NCBI GenBank assembly: GCA_003695835.1
Contig: RFHN01000293.1
Coordinates: 1-7,397 of the forward strand
Direction of reading: 5' to 3'
Length of the DNA: 7,397 nucleotides
Source of the DNA: Armatimonadota bacterium
Lineage (GTDB): Bacteria; Armatimonadota; Fimbriimonadia; Fimbriimonadales; ATM1
The notes under the pieces were generated by a model. That model was not told where the DNA came from, did no database searches, and was given only the letters and a program-made list of their open reading frames with translations. The position numbers were made by a program, and so were the translations under genes. This document shows, one piece after another, positions 1 to 6,892 of this stretch (position 1 is its first letter; each line of letters opens with the position of its first letter).

Positions 1-37
1 AATTACATGGGAACATTTTGCAAAGCGCAAACCAAGC

Positions 38-76
38 AAAAGGCCCAGATTTCGCGCGTATGCGCGAAATCTGGGC
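38..76 (-). terminator. Probable Rho-independent terminator at the end of the operon
   Basis: A perfect 15-bp inverted repeat (arms 43-57 and 62-76, GCCCAGATTTCGCGC and its complement) encloses a 4-nt loop (58-61). On the minus strand the stem begins 23 nt after the stop codon of the last methyltransferase and is followed by C and then four T residues (38-41). On the plus strand no T run follows, so the hairpin fits termination of the leftward operon best. The T tract is short, so termination may be incomplete or the hairpin may mainly protect the 3' end of the mRNA. The stem and its position are seen directly; the terminator role is inferred. Confidence 0.72.
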
Positions 77-99
77 ATCACATGCGGGGGAACTTCAGC

Positions 100-903
100 T
101 TAATCTGGCATGCGGGCGTTACATATTATATACGGCGAAAAGAGAAATGACGATGGAAGCGGGCGAGCGTATCGCTCAATCAGCCAGCATAGCTTTGAAC
201 ACCGGCGCAGGTTGAGAAGCGCCTGTTTCTTTATGTCAGTCCTGAACCTTTCGGATCGCGGGCGGCGAGTGTTGAGCACCCCAAAGTGCGAACTCAGAAA
301 GTACCGACAGTCGATCACCTTCAGTCCCGCTTCCACATGAGCACTGAGGAGGTCCTTGCACGACAGCGGTACGTGCAAGTTGTAAACACCTCGGTCAATT
401 AGGCGTTGCAAGAATCCAGGGATGCCGCAAAGGTTTGGTACTACAGTGATCAGAGTTGCCCCTGGCTTGGCAAAGCGTGAGAGAGTGGCGATCGTTGACG
501 CTGTATCGGTGAAGTGTTCTACCAAGCCATGCGAAAAGACGATATCGAATGCCCCGAGAAGGTCCGCTGGTGGATCGAACATGTCGGCGCAAACAATCCT
601 CCCGTTCACCCGCTCGGCTCTGAGCAGGGCACGCGCGCGCGCACATCCGTCTTCTGAGTAGTCCAAGCCAGTGACCTGAATTCCAAACTCGCGCGCAAAG
701 TAGGGAAGGCGTACGGAAGAGGCGCAGCCTATCTCGATCAGCCTTTTCCCGTGGGCGTCTTTCAGCAGACTGAAGAAATAATCGTGAAAGGCTAGGTGCG
801 GATGGTTACCCAGCGAGCGGTCATGAATATCAATTGGTCGGGGTAGGGGCCTGGATGCCCAGAAAGAGTCCCAGTGGCGTTTCTCGGAAAGTGCTCGATT
901 CAT
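100..903 (-). CDS. Class I SAM-dependent methyltransferase (glycan cluster)
   Basis: A 267-residue protein with the Rossmann-type methyltransferase fold of the Methyltransf_11/23 kind. Motif I is LIEIGCASS at residues 55-63, with a strand-end acidic residue at D81 (GLDYSEDG), a following acidic motif CADMFD around 105-110, and the motif IV region FDIVFSHGLVEHF at 119-131. Motif I reads G-C-A-S-S where E/D-x-G-x-G is usual, so the second glycine is replaced. The protein lacks transmembrane segments and should act in the cytoplasm. The ATG is 4 bp inside the end of the upstream glycosyltransferase (ATGA overlap), with GAGG (909-912) 5 nt ahead of it. It is the last gene of the operon, just before the hairpin at 43-76. 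Its place in the cluster suggests methylation of a sugar or nucleotide-sugar, but the substrate is not readable. The C-terminal third (about 200-267) has no recognised motif and is rich in Arg/Lys. Confident about the fold, not the substrate. Confidence 0.88.
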   Translation of the reverse strand: MNRALSEKRHWDSFWASRPLPRPIDIHDRSLGNHPHLAFHDYFFSLLKDAHGKRLIEIGCASSVRLPYFAREFGIQVTGLDYSEDGCARARALLRAERVNGRIVCADMFDPPADLLGAFDIVFSHGLVEHFTDTASTIATLSRFAKPGATLITVVPNLCGIPGFLQRLIDRGVYNLHVPLSCKDLLSAHVEAGLKVIDCRYFLSSHFGVLNTRRPRSERFRTDIKKQALLNLRRCSKLCWLIERYARPLPSSFLFSPYIICNARMPD

Positions 904-2138
904 CCTAACCTCGGGTTGGGGTGTCGAACCAGGAACTTCTCATATAGTTGCATATACTCTTTTATTATTGCGAGGATTGAAAATCTCTGGATTACGCGTG
1001 CGCGTGCATAGCCGCCCAAGCGAGACGCCATCGCGTGGTCGGTCAAGACTCGATCGAGCGCTAGTGCGAGTGCCTTGGGATTCTCTGGTTCGACCAGAAG
1101 CCCGGACTTGCCGTCGTCTAGCACATCCGTAACTCCATCCACAGAGGTGCTGATACAGGGCAGCCCGTGCGCCATCGCCTCGATCAGTGCGTTGGGCATG
1201 CCTTCCCATCGCGACGGAAGGACGAATACCCTGCGCCTTGCGAGGAGTTGGTCAACATCGTGACGGAGTCCCAGGAACCGGACTCGAGGTTCGATACCTA
1301 GGGACCGAGCGAGGTCTTCCAGAGCCCGTCTTTCCGGGCCGTCGCCAACGATCAAGAGGCGATGACCATCCGTGCACTTGGTCATCGCCCATGCCCGCAT
1401 GAGCACGTCGACGCCCTTTTGCTTCTTGAGTGTACCAAGAAACAATACATCGCGGATAGGTGCCACTGGGGATTGCGTGGGGATGTCCGTGCCGTTCGGG
1501 ATGAAGTGTGTGGGAACATGCGGAAATCGGCATTGGAAATAGCCTTGGGTGTGCTTGTTCACGGTAATGATTCCGCTGGACGTGGACAGGGCCCCGACGG
1601 CAGCGGGATCGGCCTTGAGCGATCGCCAGGTTCGTTCTGGCTCGTTCGTAATCTTCACGAGATAGGGGGTATTCGTGGCGCGACACGCGCGAGCTGTGGC
1701 CCGCAACATCGGCAGCCAAAAAACACCGTGAAGATGTACAACATCGGTGGCCGAGCACAGCCGCGTAATCGTGCGCTCGAGGAAGGCTTCGTCGATCTGG
1801 GTAGGGATTTTGTGTCCGACAAGAGACCCGAGCTCTCGGAGAAAGGATCTAGAAGGTTGATTCCCCGCAACTCCCGCGCGCCCTTCCGAGTAGTTCGGAG
1901 AAATCGCACGCTTGGCCCTCAGGTACCGCTTCATTCTGCGCACCCAGACGCCCGGGGAGTCGAGGCGCGTAATCGCGATGTCCGCGGGAACGTTCGCGCG
2001 AGAATGCTCGGTCGGTCGCATAGTCAAAATCGTTGTCTCCACGCCGTGGTGTGCTAGCGCCGTCGCGAGCTTCAAGCATTGCCTTTCGGTGCCCCCAACT
2101 ACGTCGAGGTGGGGAGTGAGCATGAGAACTTTCAGCAT
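900..2138 (-). CDS. Glycosyltransferase family 4 (GT-B fold)
   Basis: A complete 412-residue retaining-type GT4 glycosyltransferase, expected to transfer a sugar from a nucleotide-sugar to a lipid-linked glycan at the cytoplasmic face of the membrane. The N-terminal acceptor domain starts MLKVLMLTPH and carries the GGTERQ loop at 15-20, with DVVHLHG at 132-138. The C-terminal donor domain has IPNGTD at 213-218, LGTLKKQKGVDVL at 234-246, LLIVGDGPE at 261-269, and the EX7E motif EGMPNALIE at 312-320, followed by AMAHGLPCIS and the DGKSGLLVEP segment. The reading frame is open a further 40 codons upstream, but that part lies over the 3' end of the amidotransferase gene and has no family homology, so the ATG at 2136-2138 is preferred; a GAGGG (2148-2152) lies 9 nt ahead. 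This start overlaps the amidotransferase stop by 7 bp, and the 3' end overlaps the next methyltransferase by 4 bp. Donor, acceptor and linkage are unknown. Confidence 0.93.
   Translation of the reverse strand: MLKVLMLTPHLDVVGGTERQCLKLATALAHHGVETTILTMRPTEHSRANVPADIAITRLDSPGVWVRRMKRYLRAKRAISPNYSEGRAGVAGNQPSRSFLRELGSLVGHKIPTQIDEAFLERTITRLCSATDVVHLHGVFWLPMLRATARACRATNTPYLVKITNEPERTWRSLKADPAAVGALSTSSGIITVNKHTQGYFQCRFPHVPTHFIPNGTDIPTQSPVAPIRDVLFLGTLKKQKGVDVLMRAWAMTKCTDGHRLLIVGDGPERRALEDLARSLGIEPRVRFLGLRHDVDQLLARRRVFVLPSRWEGMPNALIEAMAHGLPCISTSVDGVTDVLDDGKSGLLVEPENPKALALALDRVLTDHAMASRLGGYARARVIQRFSILAIIKEYMQLYEKFLVRHPNPRLG
909..912 (-). promoter_or_regulatory. Ribosome binding site of the last methyltransferase
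   Basis: GAGG on the minus strand, 5 nt before the ATG at 901-903, inside the final codons of the upstream glycosyltransferase. Together with the ATGA stop/start overlap it supports the chosen start and translational coupling. Confidence 0.55.
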
Positions 2139-4000
2139 CTCGCCGAGCCCTCGAGCCATAGTCCGAGACACAGGAGCAGCCACAGCCGATTGGAGGGGCC
2201 GGCCGCTGTGTGTCGGTTCTGTCTTACAAGACGTTCTAAGGCCGCCTGGCGAAACCATCCTGTGGATCTAAGCGGTGAGCCCAAAACAGTATCCTCGACA
2301 AGCCGAGCAAGGCTTGTCGAGAGCCAGGCCTTCACAGGCAACCCGAACCCCTGCTTTGGGCGAGTGAGTATCTCTTGCGGAAGGTATCGGGCGGCAACTT
2401 TGCGCAGCGCAACTTTAGCCTCGTGCCCCCAAATCTTGTAGCGTCTGGGAAGTCCTAAACCGTGCTCGACCAGCGTGTGATCGAGAAGAGGTGCGCGGCT
2501 CTCGAGCGAGTTGAGCATCGTCATACGATCGACCTTGGCGAGAATGTCATCCGGTAGATAGTGATGCAGGTCGTTCCACTGGATCGCGGTGAGGAGATCG
2601 GAAGTCGGGCAGCCGACGAAATGCCGTGCCTTCGGGTACAAGGGGTCAAGAGCGACGATCTTTGCGCGCACATCGCCGCAAAGGAGTTGCCGCTTTGCGT
2701 CTGGATCGAAGACAAAACTGGAGGCGACGAAGCGATCTTGAGCGTTATAGCCCCGCTTTCGGAGGCGAAACGCCGCCGGCGCCCCGGAGGGGTAGACGTG
2801 CCACATTCGCCGTACTACTGGACGCAGCGAGGCGGGGATCTGCTTGGCGCGGCGCTCCTTGTGCAGTGCGTCCATATAACTCAGATAGCCGCCGAATACT
2901 TCGTCCCCGCCATCGCCAGACAGCGCGACCTTGACGTGCTGGCGTGCGAGGTTTGCCACGAAGTACGTTGGAACGACACTTTTGTCTCCGAACGGCTCGT
3001 CGAACGCGGCGACGAGTCGCGGCAGGATCTCGGCAATATCTGGGTCGAGGACGAGTTCTTCGTGGGTCGTTCCCAAGTGCCGAGCGACGGTGCGGGCTGG
3101 ATCGCGCTCATCGAATGCGCTGTCATCGAAGCCAATCGTGAACGTCCGTATGGGTCCATTGGATACCTTGCGCATCATTGCGACGACAACGCTTGAGTCG
3201 ATCCCGCCGCTCAAAAAGGCGCCGAGCGGCACATCGGCGTTCATCTGCCGTCGCACCGATCGTTCGACGAGTTCTTCGATTTCATCCGTGATTTCAGCTT
3301 CATTTCGGCCCGCCGGCGGTCGCAGATCCGGAACCCAATACCGCGTGATCTTTATCTGGCCGTCTTCGACAACAAGTGTATGGCCGGGAGCGAGCTTTCG
3401 AATCCCGAGATAGATTGTTTGCGGCGCCGACACGAAGCCGAACGACAGGTACTCGTCGAGCGCTGCTGCATCGACCGTTAGATCGAGGTCGGCTCGGGTT
3501 CGCATGAGTGCCTTCATCTCCGAAGCGAAAAGGAGGCACCCGTGCGCGTAAGCGAAGAACAGTGGCTTTTCCCCCAATCGATCGCGGGTAAGGACGAGCC
3601 GCTCGCGATCCGAGTCCCAGATAGCGACGGCGTACATGCCCGTTAGCTTTTCTGGAAAAGAAAGACCATACTCTTCGTACGCGTGGACGAGGACCTCCGT
3701 ATCGGACTGCGTTTGAAAGCGATGACCGCGCGCGCTGAGGGCGTTGCGCAGCTCGCGGTAGTTGTATATTTCGCCGTTTTGGACTGCGCAGACGCGCCCC
3801 GTCTCGTTCGCAATGGGCTGCTTCCCGCCCTGCAGGTCGATGACGCTCAGTCGAGCCATGCCCAAAACCGCACGAGGGTGCGCGAACAACCCCGTGTCGT
3901 CTGGCCCGCGGTGGCGAAGAGCGCCCACCATCGCAAGCACTTGGTCACGAACATCGCCCAGGGGGCGATCGATCGAAATGATTCCTGCTATTCCACACAT
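2132..4000 (-). CDS. asnB: Glutamine-hydrolysing asparagine synthase-type amidotransferase (AsnB family)
   Basis: A full-length 622-residue AsnB-type enzyme. An N-terminal class II glutaminase releases ammonia from glutamine, and a C-terminal ATP-pyrophosphatase domain activates a carboxylate (aspartate in true asparagine synthetase) by adenylation. Cys2 (MCGIAG) is the expected nucleophile after Met removal, which fixes the start. Further glutaminase residues seen are the RHRGPDD segment 29-35, R50, the QNGEIYNY loop 74-81 and D100. The synthase domain has the PP-loop SGGIDSS at 264-270, FDEPFGD at 333-339, SGDGGDEVFGGY at 361-372 and KVDRMTM at 489-495. No catalytic residue appears lost. 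The gene starts inside the end of the flippase gene (13-bp overlap) and its stop overlaps the next glycosyltransferase by 7 bp; no strong Shine-Dalgarno precedes it, which fits coupled translation. Paralogues of this family are common in polysaccharide clusters, and some amidate sugar uronic acids (WbpS in Pseudomonas O-antigen is the usual example), so the true substrate may be a sugar acid. The symbol denotes the family, not a proven role. Confidence 0.95.
   Translation of the reverse strand: MCGIAGIISIDRPLGDVRDQVLAMVGALRHRGPDDTGLFAHPRAVLGMARLSVIDLQGGKQPIANETGRVCAVQNGEIYNYRELRNALSARGHRFQTQSDTEVLVHAYEEYGLSFPEKLTGMYAVAIWDSDRERLVLTRDRLGEKPLFFAYAHGCLLFASEMKALMRTRADLDLTVDAAALDEYLSFGFVSAPQTIYLGIRKLAPGHTLVVEDGQIKITRYWVPDLRPPAGRNEAEITDEIEELVERSVRRQMNADVPLGAFLSGGIDSSVVVAMMRKVSNGPIRTFTIGFDDSAFDERDPARTVARHLGTTHEELVLDPDIAEILPRLVAAFDEPFGDKSVVPTYFVANLARQHVKVALSGDGGDEVFGGYLSYMDALHKERRAKQIPASLRPVVRRMWHVYPSGAPAAFRLRKRGYNAQDRFVASSFVFDPDAKRQLLCGDVRAKIVALDPLYPKARHFVGCPTSDLLTAIQWNDLHHYLPDDILAKVDRMTMLNSLESRAPLLDHTLVEHGLGLPRRYKIWGHEAKVALRKVAARYLPQEILTRPKQGFGLPVKAWLSTSLARLVEDTVLGSPLRSTGWFRQAALERLVRQNRHTAAGPSNRLWLLLCLGLWLEGSARC
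2294..2321. repeat. Perfect 11-bp inverted repeat inside the amidotransferase gene
   Basis: Arms CTCGACAAGCC (2294-2304) and GGCTTGTCGAG (2311-2321) enclose a 6-nt loop. The repeat lies within codons for the STSLARLVEDT segment near the C terminus (about residues 561-571), so it is coding sequence that could also fold strongly in the mRNA. No T run follows on the minus strand. It may be chance or may affect mRNA stability or pausing. Confidence 0.5.
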
Positions 4001-5319
4001 TCGTCGCAGTTCACGTTCTCCGCGGGGGCGCCATCCGGAAGGGCAATACGCCGACGCAATAGGAGAACGAAAACAATGGTCGCAAAGAAAAAACTAACGT
4101 GTGCGAGCGCGGATCCGACTGCGCCGAAAGGGGGCACAAAGATCAATATCACCGTCGCTTTTCCTATGAGAGCCAGGACAAGCACTGTAAACGTCCAGAA
4201 AGCCTTCCCGAGGCTAACGAAGAGCGGATTGTACCATTGCACAGCGAGTACGAGCAGCGACCAGCACATTATTCGAACCAACGTGGTCGCTTCTACAAAT
4301 CCCTGGCCGTATAGGAGACGAACGATCCACGCCGCACTCGCGCTCAGCGCGACGACAGCGATGCAACCACACACGAGGCCTAACCAGGTCATCTGCTTGA
4401 TGAGCGCCCTGATTTGGGTCGCGTCGCGAGCGGCCGCAGCCTTAGTCATCTCGGGATAGAAGACCATATAGGTGGGTACGGCTAGCTGATGCAGACCCTG
4501 GGTCAGCGTTAAAGACGCTCGGTATAAACCGACACTTGACGGCCCATGAAGCGCACCTAACACAATGAAGTCAAGATCTGCAGCGAGCGTCTTGACCGTA
4601 TCGGTCGCACCCAAAGTCACCATGAGCCGCAGTTGTGTTCTCCAGTCACGGAACGCTATCCGCACGTCGCTCCCGACGGGCCCCACGAACTCCTTTCGCA
4701 GGGCCCGGCGTGTATGAATATAGAGCCACAGCCCACCGAGCGCTTGTGCGAAGACGCCGCTCACGACCACACCGCCGAGGCCGAGGTCAAAGCTGGCGAC
4801 CAACCATGCGACGCCGAAGCGAAGGAACGCAGCCACTATTCCGTACGCGGCCAGCCATCGGAACCTGCCGAGCACGCGTAAAACCGCCGACGATGTCTCG
4901 TCTGCTGCACCGGCAATCAATAGAAGGCCATTGATGCGAAGGAGACTCGCCACGCATGGTTCGTGGAGGATGGATTCGGCCACAAGGTTGGCGACCGCCA
5001 CAAGGACGACCGCGGCACAGCCGTTGATGGCGAGCCCTAGAATGTAACCGGCCCGGACGTAGGCCCCCGCTTGAGGCGCGTCCTTGGCGACGTAGGCGCG
5101 GGAAAAGTTGATCATTACCCACTCCCACGTTCGCACACTTAAGAGCTGCCGAACGAAGACAGTCGTCGACAAGACGATTGCCAGCCGTCCGAAATCGTCT
5201 ACTCCGAGGTACCGACCTAACACCGCGGAGCGAGCAAGATTCAGAAAGGAACCAGCGAGTTGCGACCCGGTTGTTAGGCCGGCATCCTTTAGCAAAGCAC
5301 CAAGGCGACCGCGCATCAT
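3988..5319 (-). CDS. Polysaccharide flippase, MOP superfamily (Wzx/RfbX-like)
   Basis: A polytopic inner-membrane protein of about 443 residues, the usual size for O-antigen/teichoic-acid translocases of the MOP superfamily, which move undecaprenyl-linked glycan units to the outer face of the membrane. The N terminus (LLKDAGLTTGSQLAGSFLNL, about 9-28, then RYLGVDDFGRLAIVL, 36-50) is typical of the family. Hydrophobic stretches recur at about 45-60, 92-113, 130-140, 155-176, 182-200, 250-256, 314-334, 350-368, 375-397 and 400-421, consistent with 10-14 helices. The start is uncertain. Two adjacent ATGs (5314-5319) match the family's N terminus, but GTG at 5341-5343, or GTG at 5353-5355 overlapping the preceding stop, would add 8 or 12 residues; none has a clear ribosome site. 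The frame open to 5496 lies over the previous methyltransferase and is not believed. The 3' end overlaps the amidotransferase start by 13 bp. The last 18 residues form a hydrophilic tail with two cysteines (NCDECVE). Confidence 0.92.
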   Translation of the reverse strand: MMRGRLGALLKDAGLTTGSQLAGSFLNLARSAVLGRYLGVDDFGRLAIVLSTTVFVRQLLSVRTWEWVMINFSRAYVAKDAPQAGAYVRAGYILGLAINGCAAVVLVAVANLVAESILHEPCVASLLRINGLLLIAGAADETSSAVLRVLGRFRWLAAYGIVAAFLRFGVAWLVASFDLGLGGVVVSGVFAQALGGLWLYIHTRRALRKEFVGPVGSDVRIAFRDWRTQLRLMVTLGATDTVKTLAADLDFIVLGALHGPSSVGLYRASLTLTQGLHQLAVPTYMVFYPEMTKAAAARDATQIRALIKQMTWLGLVCGCIAVVALSASAAWIVRLLYGQGFVEATTLVRIMCWSLLVLAVQWYNPLFVSLGKAFWTFTVLVLALIGKATVILIFVPPFGAVGSALAHVSFFFATIVFVLLLRRRIALPDGAPAENVNCDECVE

Positions 5320-5354
5320 CGCCCGGATGGAGTCGATACGCACCTGTATTGGCA

Positions 5355-6356
5355 CTACGGACCGCTTTCGGAAGGCCGCACGCCGCTGAATGAAATAGGT
5401 ACTTGCTGTTCGGTGATCTTCACGAGACCGGCATCCTCGAACCAGCGGCGCACCTCGTCTGACGTGTGCTTCCACTGGTATTTGGGAGAGTACCAATCAA
5501 AGGTGTCCAGAATCCGCCACTCCAGGTTGGGATGGTCGCTTGCTGGCAACAGCTTATTGAGGAGTTTCTGTGCGAGCGGGTGTTGGGCGTGCTCGCCCAA
5601 TTGCGCTCGAGCGCGACACAACTTGAGGAGCAGTGGCTTTGGCAGACGGGGGGTGACGATTCGATAGAGATCTGAAAACGCCTGCGCGGGGGGTAACCAT
5701 GGCTTCCTCCATGGCGCGCGCTCATATACCCAGATCGCGATCACTCCGCCGGGCTTTAGAAGAGGGATGAGCGACTGAAAACTCTCTCTGGTGCTCGGCG
5801 TGTGGTGCAAGACACCAATGCTGTAGACGACATCAAATGTTTTCGGGCGGAACGGCAGATGTCGCAAATCGGCTTGGAGCAGATGCACGTTCGACTTCGC
5901 AACCAAGTTAGTCGCAGCGACATCGACCGCGCGGGTAAGGTCCACTCCGATCGCAAGTTTGGCGGCAGACGCGACCATTTCGAGAAACCGGCCCATTCCA
6001 CAACCGGCGTCCAGGACCACCTTCCCCTTCAATTCCTCGGGACGGATACCCGTCTTCAGCGCGAAGGTTCGTATGGATTCGTTCGAGCCCGCAACGGTCC
6101 CGGCTCCGTAGAGGTTTCGCTCCCAGTTCTTTTCCCCGGCAGAGTCGAGTTGCGTCGTACGGAAACGAGTCCATTCGTACTCGAAATTGTCAGCGTAAGC
6201 CGATGACTTGACGAACCGTGGGATACCTCCAACGAGTGGATATTGTCTTCCACAGTCGCACACCAGCGACGTTGGATTGCGTCGCAGGGATCCGCTGCAA
6301 TCTGTGCACGCGAGTAACTTGAGGAGTTCTTCTTGGGGTTCGGACTCCGTGAGCAT
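5355..6356 (-). CDS. Class I SAM methyltransferase with N-terminal Trm112-like zinc ribbon
   Basis: A 333-residue cytoplasmic methyltransferase. The N-terminal module (about 10-50) reads LLACTDC...CDCGRQYPLVGGIPRFV, with four cysteines C17, C20, C33 and C35 in a Trm112-type zinc-ribbon arrangement. The catalytic domain has motif I VVLDAGCGMGRF at 113-124, acidic D139 (IGVDLTRAV), QADLRHLPF at 161-169 and motif IV FDVVYSIGVLHHTP at 174-187, as in Methyltransf_11/25 enzymes. The C-terminal 120 residues (DTFDWYSPKYQWKHTSDEVRRWFEDAG at about 284-310) match the pattern of cluster-associated methyltransferases, in which the last part positions the substrate. The ATG at 6354-6356 is chosen because AGGAGA lies 4 nt ahead and the zinc-ribbon begins soon after. 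The same frame is open far upstream (to 7250), but that part is arginine-rich, low-complexity and partly antiparallel in sense to the neighbouring gene's real frame. It is probably the first gene of the tight operon. Probable role: methylation of a sugar or terminal glycan residue; substrate unknown. Confidence 0.9.
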   Translation of the reverse strand: MLTESEPQEELLKLLACTDCSGSLRRNPTSLVCDCGRQYPLVGGIPRFVKSSAYADNFEYEWTRFRTTQLDSAGEKNWERNLYGAGTVAGSNESIRTFALKTGIRPEELKGKVVLDAGCGMGRFLEMVASAAKLAIGVDLTRAVDVAATNLVAKSNVHLLQADLRHLPFRPKTFDVVYSIGVLHHTPSTRESFQSLIPLLKPGGVIAIWVYERAPWRKPWLPPAQAFSDLYRIVTPRLPKPLLLKLCRARAQLGEHAQHPLAQKLLNKLLPASDHPNLEWRILDTFDWYSPKYQWKHTSDEVRRWFEDAGLVKITEQQVPISFSGVRPSESGP

Positions 6357-6360
6357 AATA

Positions 6361-6366
6361 TCTCCT
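6361..6366 (-). promoter_or_regulatory. Strong ribosome binding site of the zinc-ribbon methyltransferase
   Basis: AGGAGA on the minus strand, 4 nt before the ATG at 6354-6356. It is the best Shine-Dalgarno match in the window and decides the start of this gene against the much longer open frame upstream. A strong independent site fits this being the first gene of the operon. Confidence 0.75.
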
Positions 6367-6580
6367 ATCTTCAGTAAGAAGTGAGGGCCACAGGCGCATC
6401 GGCAGCGAAGTCGGGAAGCACTGACGCTCGCCCGAGACGTCCTGGCGCGGGCCTGCACGAGCCGTGAGTTGCACTGCCGCAAAGGCGCATACCGCGTGGG
6501 CAATTTCGGCCAGGTCCGGAGTATGAAATATTGGCATTCGCGCGGTGTCGTCGAAGGGCGCCAGAGTTTGCCTCGCGTCG

Positions 6581-6598
6581 GCCGAAGCGATCTTCGGC
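6581..6598. repeat. 7-bp perfect hairpin in the gene-poor stretch
   Basis: Arms GCCGAAG (6581-6587) and CTTCGGC (6592-6598) with a 4-nt loop. It lies about 225 nt upstream of the methyltransferase start. No T tract follows on either strand, so it is not a clear terminator; it may be a leader stem or chance in GC-rich DNA. Confidence 0.35.
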
Positions 6599-6699
6599 GG
6601 TTAGCGGCATGAGCCGTGCGCAAAGGAAGAGAGTCACGGCTTTCCGGGGCGAGGCGGAAGAAGGTGCGAGAAGAATCATGGGGTCCGAGGTTATTTACC

Positions 6700-6715
6700 G
6701 GCCCGGGAACGGGCC
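6700..6715. repeat. 6-bp GC-only hairpin with tetraloop in the gene-poor stretch
   Basis: Arms GGCCCG (6700-6705) and CGGGCC (6710-6715) enclose GGAA on the plus strand (UUCC in minus-strand RNA). It lies 178 nt past the stop of the right-edge glycosyltransferase. The minus strand continues GGTAAATAACC with no T run, so it is a poor intrinsic terminator, though it could slow polymerase or shield a 3' end. Confidence 0.35.
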
Positions 6716-6892
6716 ATTCGTACATATCACATGGGCAGGAATGAACGGTATCGCGCCTTCCGTCTGCGACGACATCGTAGATACAACGAGGTGTGCCCGG
6801 GAAGCGTCGTCGAAGCGGATCGGTCAGGTAGCGCTCCTCCGCTGGTCGGTCCAGGGGATGGAGGTAAGCTGCATCGCAGTTGGGTCCGTTGC

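Larger units (their letters stand above)
6357..6892. other. Gene-poor stretch of about 540 bp; possible leader or decayed DNA
   Basis: No recognisable gene lies here on either strand. On the minus strand, an ATG at 6894-6896 forms an ATGA overlap with the glycosyltransferase stop and opens a frame that runs without a stop for 180 codons straight into the zinc-ribbon methyltransferase. Its start (MSNGPNCDAAYLHPLDRP) and the next 60 or so residues look mildly protein-like, but the rest is rich in Arg, Pro and Cys with no known motif. The other two minus frames are broken by stops. Two short GC-rich hairpins are present (6581-6598 and 6700-6715), neither followed by a T run. I see no convincing -35/-10 pair. 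Options are a 5' leader with the operon promoter, a decayed gene or recombination scar, or an N-terminal extension of the methyltransferase. Confidence 0.5.

Noticed and set aside
2139..2258. 40-codon N-terminal extension of the GT4 glycosyltransferase
   Set aside because: It lies inside the amidotransferase 3' end, and the GT4 N-terminal strand begins exactly at the ATG at 2136-2138.
2561..3196. Plus-strand open frame of 211 codons
   Set aside because: It is antisense to the catalytic core of the amidotransferase, whose motifs are all intact on the minus strand.
3683..4459. Plus-strand open frame of 258 codons
   Set aside because: It is antisense to the start of the amidotransferase and the end of the flippase and shows no protein motif.
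5320..5496. 59-codon upstream extension of the flippase frame
   Set aside because: It overlaps the C-terminal coding part of the methyltransferase and is charged and non-hydrophobic; flippase homology begins at the ATG pair near 5314-5319. Only the short GTG alternatives at 5341 and 5353 remain possible.
5697..5716. Two close CCATGG hexamers
   Set aside because: Short palindromes inside methyltransferase coding sequence, with no sign of a functional site.
6500..6540. AT-rich patch on the minus strand as a possible -10 element
   Set aside because: A CATACT-like hexamer is present, but no acceptable -35 box lies 16-18 bp upstream, so no promoter is called.
6596..6611. Sequence resembling the ops/JUMPstart element (GGCGGTTAGCGGC) of polysaccharide operons
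   Set aside because: It is on the plus strand, opposite to all genes here, has an extra T compared with the GGCGGTAGC core, and overlaps the arm of a simple hairpin; probably chance.
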